From positions 208,638-272,637 of the forward strand of contig NZ_BMIF01000007.1 of assembly GCF_014641695.1 (NCBI RefSeq): a stretch of DNA of 64,000 bases, given 5' to 3'. Shown here piece after piece: positions 47,373 to 55,736 of this stretch. The stretch's first letter is position 1. The number at the start of each line of letters is the position of its first letter. Made by a program: the position numbers and the translations under genes. The notes beneath the pieces are model-generated. The model was not told where the DNA came from and did no database searches. It saw only the letters and a program-made list of their open reading frames with translations. This DNA is from Nitratireductor aestuarii (GTDB taxonomy: Bacteria; Pseudomonadota; Alphaproteobacteria; Rhizobiales; Rhizobiaceae).

Positions 47373-47903
47373 CTAACCTCGCACCTGGTGGAAACCCCGG
47401 GCGAAGTGCACCATGGCCTCGCGTTCGCCGGCATGGCGGACGCCCTCTATTACTCCCGTCAGAATGATGTGATCGCCGCCAGGATAGTTGTGGGCGGCGC
47501 GGCATTCAAACGTCGCCAGCGCATCTTCGAGCACCGGTATCCCCTTTGCGGTTCGCCCGAGCTTCAGGCCCGCAAACTTGTCGATCCCGCTGGTGGCGAA
47601 GCGGATGGCAACGTCGTTGTGCGAAGGGCGCAAAACTGAGGCCGCGAAAAACTCCGCCTCCAGAAACGCCTCGCGGCACTGCGCCTTCTGGTGGAGGCAG
47701 ACGAGAATCATGGGCGGATCGAGCGACAGCGGCACAAAGGTGCTGGCCGTGAAACCGTGAGCGACGCCTTCCCTGTCGACGGTCGTGACAATGACCACGC
47801 CACTTGGAAACAGCGAGAAGCCCTGTTTTACGGTTGCCTCGTCGGGTGGGAGCATTTCCGGCGTCCCTTCGGCAACCGAGCCGAACTGTTGATCGTGATA
47901 CAT
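47373..47903 (-). CDS. Flavin reductase
   Basis: The 176-residue protein has the flavin reductase fold signature VVIVTTVDREGVAHGFTASTFVPLSLDPPMILVCL and NYPGGDHIILTGVI. These NAD(P)H-dependent enzymes supply reduced FMN to two-component monooxygenases. It starts 5 bases after the stop of the LLM monooxygenase and is the last gene of that operon. The frame upstream to 48017 is just overlap. Confidence 0.9.
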   Translation of the reverse strand: MYHDQQFGSVAEGTPEMLPPDEATVKQGFSLFPSGVVIVTTVDREGVAHGFTASTFVPLSLDPPMILVCLHQKAQCREAFLEAEFFAASVLRPSHNDVAIRFATSGIDKFAGLKLGRTAKGIPVLEDALATFECRAAHNYPGGDHIILTGVIEGVRHAGEREAMVHFARGFHQVRG

Positions 47904-47908
47904 GAGCC

Positions 47909-49267
47909 TCACCGCCCGATTGTTGCTGCAGGATGCGGCGCGGAAAGCCGGGGGCCATTCCCCGTCAGCTTGTCGCGCAGGGTGCCTTCGCGATATTCCG
48001 TCTTGTAGAGCCCACACTCCTGAAGCGCCGGGATCACCAGATCGATGAAGTCCTTCAAGCTGTCAGGCATGATCAGGCGGGCGACGTTGAAGCCAGCAAT
48101 GCCGGTCTTCTCCATCCAGTCCGCAAGCTCATCGACCACCTGCTCGACACTGCCAACGATCAGCAGATTGCGCGCCGACAGTGCCATCTCCTCGGCGATC
48201 TTGCGCGGCGTGTAGCCGCCTTCGCCATTGCGCGTCAGCATTGCCATGGCCGTACGGTTGGCGTCGTTCTCCTCGTAGCGGATCGGCTCATCGAGCGGAT
48301 ACTTTGACAGGTCAACGCCAAGACCGCCGGCGGCATGGGCGAGCACCGCTTCAGGATCCGCATAACGGCGGTATTCCTCAAGCTTCTCCCGGGCCTCCGC
48401 CTCGGTGCGGCCGACAATGATGGTGGCGCCAGCCAGCACCTTGATATCGGTAGGTGAGCGCCCGACTTCGGCAGCCCGCCTGCGAAGATCCGCAACGTTG
48501 CCGGCGACGACCGACTTGGAGACGCCGTTCACGAAGACGCATTCAGCATTGGCGGCCGCGAACTCCTTGCCGCGCCCGGACGACCCGGCCTGCAGCAGGA
48601 AAGGCGTGCGCTGCGGCGACGGAATGCAAGGGTGCACAGCCTCGAGGCGATAGTACTTGCCCTCGTGGCGGATGACGTGAACCTTGTCGGGGTCGGCGTA
48701 CCTACCGTGCTCACGATCAACAAGGACTGCGCCCTCCTCCCACGAAGTTTCCCAGAGCTTGTACATAAGCTCCATGAACTCGTCGGCTATGTCATAGCGC
48801 TCGTCGTGGGGTACCAACGCCTGGCGTCCCATGGCGCGCGCGCCGCTCTGCAGGATACCGGTGACGATGTTCCAGCCAATGCGACCGCCGGTCATGTGGT
48901 CCAACGTCGACATGCGCCGTGCGAAAAGATAGGGCGGTTCGTAGACCAGGTTGCCGGTGATGCCGAAGCCCAGATGCTTCGTTGCTGCAGCCATGGCGCC
49001 GATGACAACGGATGGGTCGTTCATCGGAATCTGAACACCGCCCTTCACCGATGCAGCCGCCGAGCCGCCATAGACGTCGTAGACGCCGATGTTGTCGGCG
49101 ATGAACAGCATGTCGAACAGACCACGCTCCAAGAGGCGCGCGTATTCGATCCAATAGTCCAGCGTGTTCAGTTCAGTCGAACGGTCGGCCGGGTGCGTCC
49201 ACACGCCTTGCGCAAGAAAGCCCACACAGGACATGTCGAGCGCGCTCAGGATCATCTGCTTTTTCAT
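47909..49267 (-). CDS. LLM class flavin-dependent monooxygenase (NtaA/SnaA/DszA type)
   Basis: The 452-residue protein begins MKKQMILSALDMSCVGF and has DHMTGGRIGWNIVTG and FLLQAGSSGRGKEFAAANAECVFV, typical of the NtaA/SnaA/DszA group of FMNH2-dependent monooxygenases. These break down chelators, sulfur heterocycles or sulfonates. A good ribosome binding site (GGGAGG) precedes ATG 49267. The substrate is unknown, but the flavin reductase and VOC protein beside it form a complete catabolic unit. Confidence 0.92.
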   Translation of the reverse strand: MKKQMILSALDMSCVGFLAQGVWTHPADRSTELNTLDYWIEYARLLERGLFDMLFIADNIGVYDVYGGSAAASVKGGVQIPMNDPSVVIGAMAAATKHLGFGITGNLVYEPPYLFARRMSTLDHMTGGRIGWNIVTGILQSGARAMGRQALVPHDERYDIADEFMELMYKLWETSWEEGAVLVDREHGRYADPDKVHVIRHEGKYYRLEAVHPCIPSPQRTPFLLQAGSSGRGKEFAAANAECVFVNGVSKSVVAGNVADLRRRAAEVGRSPTDIKVLAGATIIVGRTEAEAREKLEEYRRYADPEAVLAHAAGGLGVDLSKYPLDEPIRYEENDANRTAMAMLTRNGEGGYTPRKIAEEMALSARNLLIVGSVEQVVDELADWMEKTGIAGFNVARLIMPDSLKDFIDLVIPALQECGLYKTEYREGTLRDKLTGNGPRLSAPHPAATIGR

Positions 49268-49287
49268 CTTGTTTCCTCCCCGGTGGG

Positions 49288-49815
49288 TCAAGCCCAATCG
49301 GTCACGATTTTCTGCTGGCCGTCCCAGCGCATTCCTGCTTCGGCAACCTGTTGCTGGAATGCCCTGCGCTCTGGCGTGCGTTCAGTGATTTCAAGGATTT
49401 CGCCGAGTGCGGGATGATCGAGGTAGACGAAGCGTCCGCGTGTCGTGCGTCCGTCCTGATAGACCCGGTAACCGCGCTCAAGCGCCTCGTTCAGCGTCGC
49501 GGTATAGTCGTCCGGCCAATGACACCAGTGATGGAAGCTATGGAGCTCAAAAGGCTGCTGTAACGCATCGCGCCACATGGAGGGCTCGTCGTTGTCGAGC
49601 TGCATAAGCTCGAATTCCATACCGCGCGCATAGGCGAAAGCAGTTGTGAGCCGGACCTTGCTCGGCGCTCCGCGGTAGTAGCATTCAGCAAAGCTGCCGC
49701 CTTCAATCATGAACCAGGGACCGACGCCCAGGTTGGTGACGAAATGGTCGATGGACGCGCGGATATCCCGTGTCATGAAAGCCGTCTGCGTGATCGTGCC
49801 TAGAGATAGGGGCAT
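49288..49815 (-). CDS. VOC family (glyoxalase-fold) protein of the monooxygenase operon
   Basis: The 175-residue protein has ITQTAFMTRDIRASIDHFVTNLGVGPW at the start and RFVYLDHPALGEILEITER at the end, consistent with a two-module glyoxalase-like domain in which the last strand carries a metal-ligand Glu. In this operon it may isomerise or open the product of the monooxygenase. GGAGGAG lies six bases before ATG 49815. First gene of the operon, 20 bases before the LLM gene. Confidence 0.88.
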   Translation of the reverse strand: MPLSLGTITQTAFMTRDIRASIDHFVTNLGVGPWFMIEGGSFAECYYRGAPSKVRLTTAFAYARGMEFELMQLDNDEPSMWRDALQQPFELHSFHHWCHWPDDYTATLNEALERGYRVYQDGRTTRGRFVYLDHPALGEILEITERTPERRAFQQQVAEAGMRWDGQQKIVTDWA

Positions 49816-49891
49816 CCAGAACTCCTCCTGAAACTTGTCCGAGGATGCAAAGAAGGCTTGCAAAAAGCCAATATAAAAAGCTCAACTATCG

Positions 49892-49906
49892 ATCTCGAAA
49901 CGAGAT
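49892..49906. promoter_or_regulatory. LysR-type binding site (ATC-N9-GAT)
   Basis: ATCTCG-AAA-CGAGAT is a perfect 15-base palindrome with the T-N11-A core of LysR regulators. It lies 12 bases before the LysR start and 77 bases upstream of the VOC gene on the other strand, in the short intergenic region between them. Confidence 0.7.
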
Positions 49907-49917
49907 TGGGTTGCACG

Positions 49918-50793
49918 ATGAACTTCCGAAAGGTGCGCTATTTCCTGGCTGTGGCGGAGCACAGGAACTTCCGCAAGGCGGCGGAGGCATTGCATGTGGC
50001 GCAGTCCGCGCTCTCGAAGCACGTAATGGAGATCGAAGCGCAACTCGGCGTGCGGCTGCTGGATCGCAAGCCAACGGGCGTCAGCCTAACCCAGGCGGGT
50101 GAAGTCTATGCCAGCGAGGCGAGGCGCGCGCTGGAAACAATCGAACGGGCGGGCCTGCAGGCCAAGCGGGCGGCCAAGGGCGAGATGGGGCGTCTCTCCA
50201 TCGCCATGAATGATCTTGCCGCGCGCAATGTTGAAATAGCCAAACGAATCGCAGCCTTTTCCGAGGCTTACCCGGAGATCCAGCTGGAATTTTCCTCCAT
50301 GATCTCCATGGACCAGCTCAATGCGCTGAAATCAAACAAGATCGACGCGGGCATCCTGCTCGAGGGCCCACTCGATGATTCGCTCGACCGCCTCCACCTC
50401 GCCACCGATCCGTTCTGTCTCGCACTTCCCCGCGAGCATCCACTGGCCGCGCTTGAAGAAATTCCGGTGGAAGCTCTTACGTCAGAGCGGTTCGTTTCCG
50501 TCTCGATGAGCACCTATTGGCTGCCGCAGACGAGGCTCCTCGCACGCTGCAAGGATCTCGGGTTCACTCCGAGAATCGTTCAGGAGGCGAGCAATGACTA
50601 CATGCAGATCAGCTTCATTGCCGCCGGCATGGGTATTGGATTCATCAATGCTTCGAGCGCGCAGCAGACCTCCCCGCACGTTATTCTTCGGCCAGTCGCA
50701 AATCTCAATGTAGCGCTGGATGTCGAGCTCGTCTGGTCGAGGACCAACGCGCAACCGGCGCTGCGACAACTCGTTGGCTTCATGCGCAAGTGA
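49918..50793 (+). CDS. LysR family transcriptional regulator
   Basis: The 291-residue protein has an N-terminal winged helix (MNFRKVRYFLAVAEHRNFRKAAEALHVAQSALSKHVMEIE) and a substrate-binding effector domain of the LTTR type. It faces the VOC-LLM-flavin reductase operon across about 100 bases, with an ATC-N9-GAT box between, and is the obvious regulator of that operon. The inducer is likely its substrate or a product. Start ATG 49918 chosen because the HTH begins there; the ribosome binding site is weak. Confidence 0.93.
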   Translation: MNFRKVRYFLAVAEHRNFRKAAEALHVAQSALSKHVMEIEAQLGVRLLDRKPTGVSLTQAGEVYASEARRALETIERAGLQAKRAAKGEMGRLSIAMNDLAARNVEIAKRIAAFSEAYPEIQLEFSSMISMDQLNALKSNKIDAGILLEGPLDDSLDRLHLATDPFCLALPREHPLAALEEIPVEALTSERFVSVSMSTYWLPQTRLLARCKDLGFTPRIVQEASNDYMQISFIAAGMGIGFINASSAQQTSPHVILRPVANLNVALDVELVWSRTNAQPALRQLVGFMRK

Positions 50794-50916
50794 GACCATG
50801 CATGATCGTTATCGGCGAGACGATTGCATTGTGTAACAGGCTGTTATTGTATAGCAACACCGGCGAAGTATGATGCCTCTCCCTTGGGGAGAGCAAAAAT
50901 TTGGCGTGGGGGTTTG

Positions 50917-51294
50917 ATGAGGCGCTGCCTGGTCATCGATGATTCGCAGGTGGTTCGCAAAGTAGCGAGGCGCATCCTGACGGATGCGGGGTTCCTGGTC
51001 GGCGAGGCGGTAACGGGAGCCGAAGGTTTGGCAATCTGCAGCCAGGAAATGCCCGAGATCATCATCGTAGACAGCCTCCTGCCCGATGCGGATTCCATCG
51101 ACCTCATCTCAAAGCTCAACTCACTCAACCCCGAGAAGCCGCCGTTCATCATCTACTGCACGCATGAGCTCAAGGTTGCCCAGATCATGCGGGCCAAGCG
51201 CGCCGGCGCCAAGGGCCACATGCTCAAGCCGTTTGTCCGCCAGCAGGTGCTCGACTGCTTCCGCAGCTTCGACGAACTGGTCGAGGCCTCCTGA
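50917..51294 (+). CDS. Single-domain response regulator (CheY-like)
   Basis: The 125-residue receiver has the acidic pair in VIDDS, the phosphoacceptor Asp52 in IIIVDSLLP, and Lys in MLKPF, with no output domain. It differs in sequence from CpdR and DivK. It could act as a phosphate sink or bind a partner. It is convergent with ctrA, separated by a bidirectional terminator. Confidence 0.9.
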   Translation: MRRCLVIDDSQVVRKVARRILTDAGFLVGEAVTGAEGLAICSQEMPEIIIVDSLLPDADSIDLISKLNSLNPEKPPFIIYCTHELKVAQIMRAKRAGAKGHMLKPFVRQQVLDCFRSFDELVEAS

Positions 51295-51352
51295 ACCAGC
51301 TACAGCGACATAAGGAGCGGATTTTCGGTCCGCGACTCTAACCTCGAATGCA

Positions 51353-51377
51353 AAAACCCGGCATCACGCCGGGTTTT
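51353..51377. terminator. Bidirectional terminator between the receiver gene and ctrA
   Basis: Perfect 10-base arms AAAACCCGGC and GCCGGGTTTT flank an ATCAC loop. Read from either side, the stem ends in a T-run (TTTT), so it can end both convergent transcripts. Confidence 0.85.
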
Positions 51378-51434
51378 GATTGAGCACCATGATTCGACGG
51401 CCGGCGCTGTCTCCGCGACCGGCCTGCTTCAAAG

Positions 51435-52130
51435 TTACGCGCTTTCGCGCAGATCCTCGGGCTCACGCAGCACGTAACCGCGGCCCCAGACCGTCTCGAT
51501 GAAGTTCTGACCGCCCGACGCAGTGTCCAGCTTCTTGCGAAGCTTACAGATAAATACGTCGATGATCTTCAATTCCGGCTCATCCATGCCACCATAGAGA
51601 TGGTTGAGGAACATTTCCTTGGTGAGCGTCGTGCCCTTGCGGAGCGAAAGCAGCTCCAGCATCTGGTATTCCTTGCCCGTGAGATGCACGCGCTGACCGG
51701 CGACTTCGACGGTCTTGGTGTCCAGGTTGACGATCAGATCGCCCGTGTGGATAACCGACTGCGCATGACCTTTCGAGCGACGAACGATGGCGTGGATACG
51801 CGCAATCAGTTCGTCCTTGTGGAAGGGCTTGGTCATGTAGTCATCAGCGCCGAAGCCGAGACCGCGAACCTTGTCCTCAATTCCAGCCATGCCGGAGAGA
51901 ATGAGGATCGGCGTCTTGACCTTGGACAGGCGAAGCGTACGCAACACCTCGTAGCCCGACATATCCGGGAGGTTCAGATCAAGGAGGATGATATCATAAT
52001 CATACAACTTGCCGAGATCGACACCCTCTTCACCCAGATCAGTCGTATAGACATTAAAGCTCTCCGACTTCAGCATCAGCTCGATGCTTTGTGCCGTCGC
52101 GCTATCATCTTCAATCAGCAGAACACGCAT
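51435..52130 (-). CDS. ctrA: Cell-cycle master regulator CtrA
   Basis: The 231-residue OmpR-type regulator has a receiver with VLLIEDDS, phosphoacceptor Asp51 in [12 protein letters not shown] and Lys in MTKPF, and a winged-helix domain with [52 protein letters not shown]. It binds TTAA-N7-TTAA-type sites to control division, DNA methylation, flagella and chromosome replication. AAGGGG lies before ATG 52130. In Rhizobiales it is essential and receives phosphate through ChpT, encoded 4 kb away. Confidence 0.98.
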   Translation of the reverse strand: MRVLLIEDDSATAQSIELMLKSESFNVYTTDLGEEGVDLGKLYDYDIILLDLNLPDMSGYEVLRTLRLSKVKTPILILSGMAGIEDKVRGLGFGADDYMTKPFHKDELIARIHAIVRRSKGHAQSVIHTGDLIVNLDTKTVEVAGQRVHLTGKEYQMLELLSLRKGTTLTKEMFLNHLYGGMDEPELKIIDVFICKLRKKLDTASGGQNFIETVWGRGYVLREPEDLRESA

Positions 52131-52562
52131 ATCATTCCCCTTTTCGCCGCCGAATGGGGCTGGCAGTCCACCGGCACCCGAGCAATAACCGCCTGAATCA
52201 GAGGCTGCCAGTTAATGGTTAACAAAACCTGATTCGCCCTTGCAAGTGGTCATTCACTTTAATTCTTCCGGCACATGGTTGAATCCTAATACCGAAATCA
52301 TCGCAGCAAGGTTACGGTCCGCCTGGCCACCGGTCCGGATCCGGAGCGTCCCTCTCCGTATCCACAGTTTCCAAACTTCCTTTACCGCCCCTTAAGCGAT
52401 CGTCCTTATGATTAACGATGCCCGTAAACGAATGGTTACCAAGGACCCAATTCCTTAGGATTTTGTTTGCCAACAATAACCAATCGGAAAGACGGGCGGG
52501 GCAACATTTAAGAATGAACAGGCCGGCGGGGTGCCATCGGGCCGGGGTTCGGGAGTTAGTGG
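52131..52562. promoter_or_regulatory. ctrA upstream regulatory region
   Basis: The 432 bases between ctrA and the divergent FliJ-like gene hold GATTC at 52231-52235 and GAATC at 52281-52285 (CcrM methylation sites), and TTAATGGTTAAC at 52212-52223, which resembles a CtrA half-site TTAACCAT on the minus strand. Together they fit cell-cycle and methylation-controlled expression with autoregulation. Confidence 0.55.
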
Positions 52563-52940
52563 ATGAAGACGTCGCGTGAGAATCTAGTTAGGCTGAAGCT
52601 ATTCAATGTTAATCACAAGCGCAGGCGCGTCGCCCAGCTTGACGGAATGATCGCGGAATTCGAGCGTATGGCTACAGAGTTGGATGCTCAGATCATCTCA
52701 GAGGAAACCAAGGCCGGCATCACGGATCAATCGCATTTCGCGTATCCGACCTTCGCCAAGGCAGCTCGCTTACGGCGTGATAACCTCCGCACCTCCCAGA
52801 TGGAGTTGATGCAGGAGCGCGATCAGGCTGTGGCAGAACTCGCCATTATGGAAGACGAACTGAAGAAGGCCGAGGCCCTCGAGATGCGCGACGGCCGCAC
52901 CCGTGGCAACGAACCGACCACTCGCGTTGCCGCGGGGTAA
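52563..52940 (+). CDS. FliJ-like flagellar export chaperone
   Basis: The 125-residue product is almost entirely helical and charged, with MKTSRENLVRLKLFNVNHKRRRVAQLDGMIAEFERM and long heptad stretches, consistent with a FliJ-type coiled coil. In Rhizobiales a gene of this kind lies divergent from ctrA. No other flagellar gene is nearby, so I give it as FliJ-like only. GGGAG lies seven bases before the ATG. A GC-rich terminator follows at 53013-53029. Confidence 0.65.
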   Translation: MKTSRENLVRLKLFNVNHKRRRVAQLDGMIAEFERMATELDAQIISEETKAGITDQSHFAYPTFAKAARLRRDNLRTSQMELMQERDQAVAELAIMEDELKKAEALEMRDGRTRGNEPTTRVAAG

Positions 52941-53012
52941 GGCAACCCCGAGCAGCACGGGTGGCCTTGATGGTCCACGTGCTTTCTAACTGAAATCGTC
53001 GGTGGGACTTAC

Positions 53013-53038
53013 GGGGGGCTCTGCCCCCCTTAACTTTT
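53013..53038 (+). terminator. Terminator after the FliJ-like gene
   Basis: GGGGGGC (53013-53019), loop TCT, GCCCCCC (53023-53029) is a perfect 7-pair G+C stem followed by TTAACTTTT. It is 70 bases after the FliJ-like stop. Confidence 0.75.
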
Positions 53039-53179
53039 GCAATAACCGCAACTGGTTCCTCCAAGCGTTGAATCCCACAACAAACCTACTCCACCTCGAC
53101 AACCTCGGCACTGAAAGCTCGTAGCTTTACTGTCCCTCGGAGGGGCGACTATTCTGTAGCCGTAGGGGTGGGGGTCGAG

Positions 53180-53461
53180 ATGGCAATCGAAGAACAACTA
53201 CAGGATCAGGCGCGCAAACTTGCTCTTGAGGAAGACTTGGCGCGTGAGAAGGAAAAACTGCGCGCAACAGCTTGGATGAACCTGGCGGTCGCCATGGTTA
53301 CGGTTGGGATCTTCACGCCGGGAATCACTCTGGTCCTTGGCATGACTGCGGCCACCTTACCAACCTCCGAAGTGGCCTCGGTGATGGCAGGATGTGCAAT
53401 CTTCGGCCTTTACCTATATAGTAGGGCTCTGGAGGCACTCAACAGAGGCCATGAGCGATGA
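53180..53461 (+). CDS. Small protein with two membrane helices
   Basis: The 93-residue product has a charged helical N-terminus (EEQLQDQARKLALEEDLAREKEKLRATAW) followed by two membrane helices (about 36-58 and 68-86). GGGGTGGGGGT precedes ATG 53180; the upstream GTG frame start overruns that site. Its stop overlaps the ATG of the next gene. Family unknown; the general layout resembles the pair at 26217-26773. Confidence 0.6.
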   Translation: MAIEEQLQDQARKLALEEDLAREKEKLRATAWMNLAVAMVTVGIFTPGITLVLGMTAATLPTSEVASVMAGCAIFGLYLYSRALEALNRGHER

Positions 53462-53739
53462 TCGACCTCACCACCTTTAGCCCTACAACCCTGCTGATGC
53501 TGGGTAGCATGGCCGTTGTGGCGACCGGCATAGGCATTATCGACTTCCAGGCCAAGCGCGCTCACAGGAGGCTCCGTGCACGCCGGTCCGAGCTGGAGCA
53601 AAAACTCGCCGCAGCCGACATCAGGGCGACCAATTCGGACTGGGAGGAATTCGCGCGCGCCTTGAAAGAGGCGTTGGCGGCCGGAGATCCTCGAAGAAAG
53701 TCGGAGAAGCTCGGCGCTAACCATCGAGGTCAACGGTGA
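53458..53739 (+). CDS. Small single-pass membrane protein with charged tail
   Basis: The 93-residue product begins with one membrane helix (LLMLGSMAVVATGIGII) followed by a basic, then charged coiled tail (RAHRRLRARRSELEQKLAAADIRATNS...). It is coupled to the upstream gene by an ATGA overlap and followed by a terminator, so the two form a short operon. No family recognised. Confidence 0.55.
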   Translation: MIDLTTFSPTTLLMLGSMAVVATGIGIIDFQAKRAHRRLRARRSELEQKLAAADIRATNSDWEEFARALKEALAAGDPRRKSEKLGANHRGQR

Positions 53740-53805
53740 GGGCCCCTCTCCTGCCTGAGAAATATTGTCTGGGATACTGGCCCCGAAAAGTCGGCAGTTC
53801 AATGA

Positions 53806-53844
53806 AAACTGCCCGGCGCGTTGACACCGGGCAGTTTGATTTTA
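53806..53844 (+). terminator. Terminator after the two small membrane protein genes
   Basis: Eleven-base perfect arms AAACTGCCCGG (53806-53816) and CCGGGCAGTTT (53827-53837) with a 10-base loop, then GATTTTA. It ends the plus-strand pair and faces sciP on the other strand. Confidence 0.75.
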
Positions 53845-53946
53845 GTGCTCTTTCACAATGGAGGCTCGTTGAACTTCCATGTGTCGGGAACAGGCAAGGA
53901 TGAACCCTTGTCCACCCGCCCCTCCGGGTTGCCCCATCAGGTCAGG

Positions 53947-54222
53947 TCAGTGGCGGTATTGCTGGATACGCGTGGTGCGCAGCCCCTGAAGTCCGTAGCC
54001 ATCAATCGATTCCTGCCAGGACAGGAACTCCTCCACTGTAAGGCGGTAGCGCGTGCACGCTTCCTCCAGGCTCAACAGACCACCGCGAACGGCGGCCACA
54101 ACTTCCGCCTTGCGGCGGATAACCCAACGACGCGTGTTGGATGGTGGCAAGTCAGCAACCGTCAACGGGCTGCCGTCTGGACCAATTACATACTTCACAC
54201 GCGGACGTACCAGATCGGTCAT
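53947..54222 (-). CDS. sciP: SciP-like CtrA inhibitor (DUF1153)
   Basis: The 91-residue protein begins MTDLVRPRVKYVIGPDG and has NTRRWVIRRKAEVVAAVRGGLLSLEEACTRY.LTVEEFLSW, the helix-turn-helix of DUF1153/SciP. SciP binds DNA-bound CtrA or DNA beside CtrA sites and blocks transcription in G1/late phases. It lies 1.8 kb from ctrA in this genome. A near-match to the CtrA box, TTAA-N7-CTAA at 54274-54288, is 51 bases upstream of the start, which would allow control by CtrA itself. Confidence 0.93.
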   Translation of the reverse strand: MTDLVRPRVKYVIGPDGSPLTVADLPPSNTRRWVIRRKAEVVAAVRGGLLSLEEACTRYRLTVEEFLSWQESIDGYGLQGLRTTRIQQYRH

Positions 54223-54273
54223 CGTACTCTCTACACTGAACCAAGACCTGAGTAGGACCCTACAGTAAGTGCT

Positions 54274-54395
54274 TTAAAAATTGCCTAAGCAGCTGGTAAT
54301 CTTGCAGTAATAGAAATGAATCCCTGTTAGGGATTGGAAGCCGACTAATTTTTTGTCCTTGAATTGCTGTTTCGGAGCACGGAATCCGGCGATTC
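54274..54395. promoter_or_regulatory. CtrA-like box and CcrM sites upstream of sciP
   Basis: TTAAAAATTGCCTAA at 54274-54288 reads TTAA-N7-CTAA, one base off the CtrA consensus. GANTC sites for CcrM lie at 54318-54322, 54382-54386 and 54391-54395, in the 252 bases shared by sciP and mnmA. Confidence 0.5.
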
Positions 54396-54474
54396 AGGGA
54401 TGCGCAAAGGTGATCGCGCAGATCTTGACCTTCCCGCTCAAGGTTGCCATTTAGCGGGGTAACAGAACGGATAC

Positions 54475-55671
54475 ATGATCATGAACAGCCTTGACCTTCC
54501 AGGACGTCCGGAGGACACGCGCGTCGTCGTCGCGATGTCTGGCGGCGTAGACTCGTCCGTTGTCGCGGGGATTCTCGCGCGAGAAGGGTACGAGGTCGTT
54601 GGCGTTACGCTCCAGCTTTACGATCATGGCGCTGCCGCCCACCGCCCCGGCTCCTGCTGCGCCGGCCAGGACATCGACGATGCACGGCGGGTCGCCGAGA
54701 CCCTCGGCATCGCTCATTACGTGCTGGATTATGAAGCGCGCTTCCGTGAGGCCGTGATTGATCCGTTCGCGCAGAGCTACGTGGCCGGCGAAACGCCTAT
54801 CCCGTGTGTTTCCTGTAACCAGACGGTTAAGTTCCACGATCTCCTGGAGACGGCGCGGGAGCTCGGCGCAGATGCGCTGGCGACAGGTCATTACATCCGC
54901 TCCAAGGCGAATGGCGCCCACCGGGCCCTCTACCGTCCGGTCGATGCTGACCGCGACCAGAGCTACTTCCTGTTCGCCACGACGCAGGAGCAGATCGACT
55001 ATCTGCGCTTCCCGCTCGGCGGCCTTTCGAAGCCTGAAGTGCGCGCCATTGCCGAAGAGATGGGCCTTTCCGTTGCGACCAAGCAGGATAGCCAGGACAT
55101 CTGCTTCGTGCCGCAGGGCCGTTACTCGGACGTCATCGCCAAGCTGATGCCGAATGCGGCGAACCCCGGCGAGATCGTCCATATTGACGGCCGGGTGCTG
55201 GGCCAGCATCAGGGCATCCTGAATTACACCATCGGCCAGCGCCGCGGCATCGGCGTTGCCGCCGGCGAACCGCTCTACGTGGTGCATCTTGATCGCGACC
55301 GTTCGCGAGTCGTCGTCGGTCCGCGCGAGGCACTGGAAACGCGTCGCCTCTATCTGCGGCAGATGAACTGGCTCGGTGACGGCGCCATCGATTCGCTGCC
55401 CGCCGACGGCATGGAAGTTTACGCCAAGGTGCGCTCGACGCGCCCACCCATGACGGCCACCCTGTTCCATCGTGACGGCGCGACCTATGTCGACCTGCAT
55501 GAAGGCGAAGCCGGTGTGGCTCCCGGTCAGGCCTGCGTGCTCTTCTCCGATGACAGCAACGAGGCCCGCGTCTTCGGCGGCGGCTTCATCGAGCGCTCGG
55601 AACGACGCGCCGATGCCGAAGCACAGCTGAAGAAGCTGCTCGAGTCATCGAACCTGGCAGCTCGCGCGTAA
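54475..55671 (+). CDS. mnmA: tRNA-specific 2-thiouridylase
   Basis: The 398-residue protein thiolates the wobble uridine U34 of tRNA-Lys, Glu and Gln. It has the PP-loop AMSGGVDSS, the catalytic cysteine pair (IPCVSCNQT and DICFVPQG) and HADGHIYR-like ATGHYI with IGQRRGIGV, all family hallmarks. An in-frame second ATG at 54481 is possible. The gene is followed by a strong terminator at 55699. Confidence 0.96.
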   Translation: MIMNSLDLPGRPEDTRVVVAMSGGVDSSVVAGILAREGYEVVGVTLQLYDHGAAAHRPGSCCAGQDIDDARRVAETLGIAHYVLDYEARFREAVIDPFAQSYVAGETPIPCVSCNQTVKFHDLLETARELGADALATGHYIRSKANGAHRALYRPVDADRDQSYFLFATTQEQIDYLRFPLGGLSKPEVRAIAEEMGLSVATKQDSQDICFVPQGRYSDVIAKLMPNAANPGEIVHIDGRVLGQHQGILNYTIGQRRGIGVAAGEPLYVVHLDRDRSRVVVGPREALETRRLYLRQMNWLGDGAIDSLPADGMEVYAKVRSTRPPMTATLFHRDGATYVDLHEGEAGVAPGQACVLFSDDSNEARVFGGGFIERSERRADAEAQLKKLLESSNLAARA

Positions 55672-55698
55672 CAACTCAGCATCCTTCAAGAACTATGG

Positions 55699-55725
55699 GC
55701 CCTCGCCTATACGCGAGGGCTTTTT
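55699..55725 (+). terminator. Terminator after mnmA
   Basis: GCCCTCGC (55699-55706), loop CTATAC, GCGAGGGC (55713-55720), then five Ts. Perfect 8-pair stem 27 bases after the mnmA stop. Confidence 0.9.
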
Positions 55726-55736
55726 AGCGTTGAGGC

